Of a stretch of 7,484 nucleotides of DNA, positions 6,224 through 7,484 are shown piece after piece. The notes beneath the pieces are model-generated. The model was not told the origin of the DNA and ran no database searches. It saw only the letters and a list, made by a program, of their open reading frames with translations. Source of the stretch: an uncultured Faecalibacterium sp. (GTDB lineage Bacteria > Bacillota > Clostridia > Oscillospirales > Ruminococcaceae); assembly GCA_945982465.1 (NCBI GenBank), contig CAMFSB010000075.1, forward strand, positions 1 through 7,484. The letters run 5' to 3'. The position numbers and the translations under genes are program-made. The first letter of the stretch is position 1. The number at the start of each line of letters is the position of its first letter.

Positions 6224-6255
6224 CCGCGGCCGCCGGCAGGTAAGGCGGGGCGCGG
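6224..6255 (+). promoter_or_regulatory. GC-rich stem-loop in the ppdK leader
   Basis: CCGCG (6224-6228) pairs with CGCGG (6251-6255) and CCGCC (6230-6234) with GGCGG (6244-6248), separated by a small internal loop (one base against two) and closed by a 9-base loop. No T-run follows, so this is not a terminator. A stable leader hairpin may protect or regulate the ppdK mRNA; the function is inferred. Confidence 0.4.
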
Positions 6256-6262
6256 CAGTATG

Positions 6263-6281
6263 CCAAATTTGGATTTGGAGG
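6263..6281 (+). promoter_or_regulatory. ppdK ribosome binding site with overlapping small hairpin
   Basis: GGAGG (6277-6281) lies seven bases before ATG 6289, which decides that start over the out-of-frame ATG at 6285 (three bases away). Just upstream, CCAAAT (6263-6268) can pair with ATTTGG (6273-6278) around TTGG, hiding the first two bases of the Shine-Dalgarno. CCAAATTTGG (6263-6272) is also a perfect palindrome on its own, so two pairings compete. Confidence 0.6.
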
Positions 6282-6288
6282 TAAATGT

Positions 6289-7484
6289 ATGAGCAAAAAG
6301 TACCTGTACTACTTCAGCGAGGGCAAGGCCGCCTTTAACGGCGACAACACCACAATGAAGAACATCCTGGGCGGCAAGGGCGCCGGCCTGGCGGAGATGA
6401 CGGCCGCCGGCATGCCGGTGCCGCAGGGCTTCACCATCACCACGGAGGCCTGCACCAAGTATTACGAGGACGGCCGCCAGATCGCCGAAGATATCCAGGC
6501 GGATATCTTCGAGCACGTCAAGGGCCTGGAGGAGATCACCGGCAAGAAATTCGGCGACACCGATAACCCGCTGCTGGTTTCCGTCCGTTCCGGTGCGCGT
6601 CAGTCCATGCCCGGCATGATGGACACCATCCTGAACCTGGGCCTGAACGACCAGTCCGTTGAGGGCCTGGCCAAAAAGACCTCGAACCCCCGCTTTGCCT
6701 ACGACTGCTACCGCCGCTTCGTGCAGATGTTCGCGGACGTCGTCATGATGGTCCCGAAGAGTCTGTTCGAGGTTGAGATCGACAAGATGAAGGAAGCCAA
6801 GGGCGTCAAGAACGACGTGGACCTGACGGCTGATGACCTGAAAGAGCTGGTCGCCACCTTCAAGAAGATCTACGAGGACAACGAGGGCAAGCCGTTCCCC
6901 CAGGATCCCAAGGATCAGCTGATCGAGGCGGTCAAGGCCGTGTTCCGCAGCTGGGACAACCCCCGCGCCAACGTGTACCGCAAGATGAACGAGATCCCCT
7001 ACGAGTGGGGCACCGCCGTCAACGTGCAGCAGATGGCGTTCGGCAACTCCGGCGACCGCAGCGGCACCGGCGTGGCCTTTACCCGTGACCCGGCCACCGG
7101 CGCCAAAAAGCTGATGGGCGAGTACCTGATCAACGCCCAGGGCGAGGACGTGGTTGCCGGCGTGCGCACGCCGTCCCCCATCAGCCACCTGGCCGAACAG
7201 ATGCCCGATGTGTACGAGGAGTTCATTGCCATCGCCGGCCGTCTGGAAAGCTACTTCCGCGACATGCAGGATATGGAGTTCACCATTGAGGACGGCCACC
7301 TGTACATGCTGCAGACCCGTAACGGCAAGCGCACCGCCCAGGCTGCTCTGCAGATCGCCTGCGATCTGGTGGACGAGGGTATGATCACCGAGCAGGAGGC
7401 TGTCCTGCGCGTGGAGCCCAAGCAGCTGGATACCCTGCTGCGTCCCCAGTTCGCTGCTGCTGCGGTGGAGGCTGCAGAGGTCAG
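6289..7484 (+). CDS. ppdK: Pyruvate, phosphate dikinase (N-terminal part, cut by window end)
   Basis: PPDK interconverts ATP + pyruvate + Pi and AMP + PEP + PPi; in anaerobes it often works as a PPi-linked glycolytic or anaplerotic enzyme in the cytoplasm. About 398 codons are visible of roughly 875 usual. They cover the ATP-grasp nucleotide-binding region: a start with YYFSEGKA, the glycine-rich LGGKGAGLAEM (about 27-37), SVRSGARQSMPGMMDTILN (98-116), GNSGDRSGTGVAFTRDP (252-268), GEYLINAQGEDVVAG (277-291) and LQTRNGKRTAQ (341-351). The sequence stops just before the phosphohistidine swivel domain with its catalytic His and the PEP/pyruvate barrel, which lie beyond the window. All visible motifs look intact. 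The ATG is set by GGAGG at seven bases. The gene diverges from the GlmU-like operon and has a strong extended -10 promoter; its restricted codon choice fits high expression. No PPDK regulatory protein gene is seen here. Confidence 0.97.
   Translation, partial: MSKKYLYYFSEGKAAFNGDNTTMKNILGGKGAGLAEMTAAGMPVPQGFTITTEACTKYYEDGRQIAEDIQADIFEHVKGLEEITGKKFGDTDNPLLVSVRSGARQSMPGMMDTILNLGLNDQSVEGLAKKTSNPRFAYDCYRRFVQMFADVVMMVPKSLFEVEIDKMKEAKGVKNDVDLTADDLKELVATFKKIYEDNEGKPFPQDPKDQLIEAVKAVFRSWDNPRANVYRKMNEIPYEWGTAVNVQQMAFGNSGDRSGTGVAFTRDPATGAKKLMGEYLINAQGEDVVAGVRTPSPISHLAEQMPDVYEEFIAIAGRLESYFRDMQDMEFTIEDGHLYMLQTRNGKRTAQAALQIACDLVDEGMITEQEAVLRVEPKQLDTLLRPQFAAAAVEAAEV

Larger units (their letters stand above)
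5987..6288. other. AT-rich divergent intergenic region between the GlmU-like gene and ppdK
   Basis: These 302 bases have no credible gene. The central part (about 6016-6200) is clearly AT-rich against strongly GC-rich surroundings, as expected for promoter DNA. It holds a leftward extended -10 element, an inverted repeat, a rightward promoter with an A-rich upstream element, and a GC-rich ppdK leader, each described separately. No tRNA, riboswitch consensus or mobile-element end was recognised. Confidence 0.8.

Noticed and set aside
6185..6288. Riboswitch in the ppdK leader
   Set aside because: The leader is only about 104 bases and shows no conserved aptamer core that I recognise; only simple stems are supported.
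6109..7299. 396-codon open frame on the minus strand across ppdK and its leader
   Set aside because: It is antisense to a clearly motif-rich PPDK. Its translation is rich in His, Leu, Val and Gly, as expected from the complement of GC-rich codons, and shows no family motif. It also runs through the ppdK promoter.

Overview
The window reads as ordinary chromosomal housekeeping DNA from a high-G+C anaerobic Firmicute. My best guess is an Oscillospiraceae/Ruminococcaceae lineage of the Faecalibacterium-Gemmiger-Subdoligranulum kind, which is an inference and not proven. The clues are strong AGGAG-type ribosome binding sites, a glmU-pth-mfd gene order that recalls the Bacillus/Clostridium glmU-(prs-ctc)-pth-mfd cluster, an ATP-grasp pyruvate phosphate dikinase, and a PrsA/SurA-like lipoprotein next to mfd.

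Layout. Four genes run leftward on the minus strand, in transcription order: a stand-alone GlmU-type acetyltransferase (5986 to 5234), pth (5231 or 5237 to 4656), mfd (4551 to 1069) and a lipoprotein related to extracytoplasmic foldases (903 to 34). The first two touch or overlap, and mfd follows after about 100 bp with no clear terminator, so these three probably share a transcript. The lipoprotein has its own convincing promoter (TTGAAA-N17-TATAAT), whose -35 box contains the mfd stop codon. Rightward from a 302-bp, AT-rich divergent intergenic region runs ppdK, cut off by the window end at 7484 after about 398 codons. The two intergenic regions carry most of the non-coding signal: divergent promoters, an inverted repeat between them, a structured ppdK leader, and a GC-rich region of hairpins between mfd and the lipoprotein gene.

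How the genes work together. The minus-strand genes combine envelope precursor synthesis (UDP-GlcNAc pathway), peptidyl-tRNA recycling, transcription-coupled repair and a secreted lipoprotein. The grouping is a conserved chromosomal neighbourhood, not one pathway. PPDK serves central PEP/pyruvate metabolism and looks strongly expressed.

I found no mobile element, CRISPR array, tRNA, rRNA, toxin-antitoxin or defence system, and no credible undescribed multi-gene system. The most unusual features are the GlmU homologue lacking its entire pyrophosphorylase half, the foldase-like lipoprotein lacking a parvulin domain, and regulatory architecture that can be tested.
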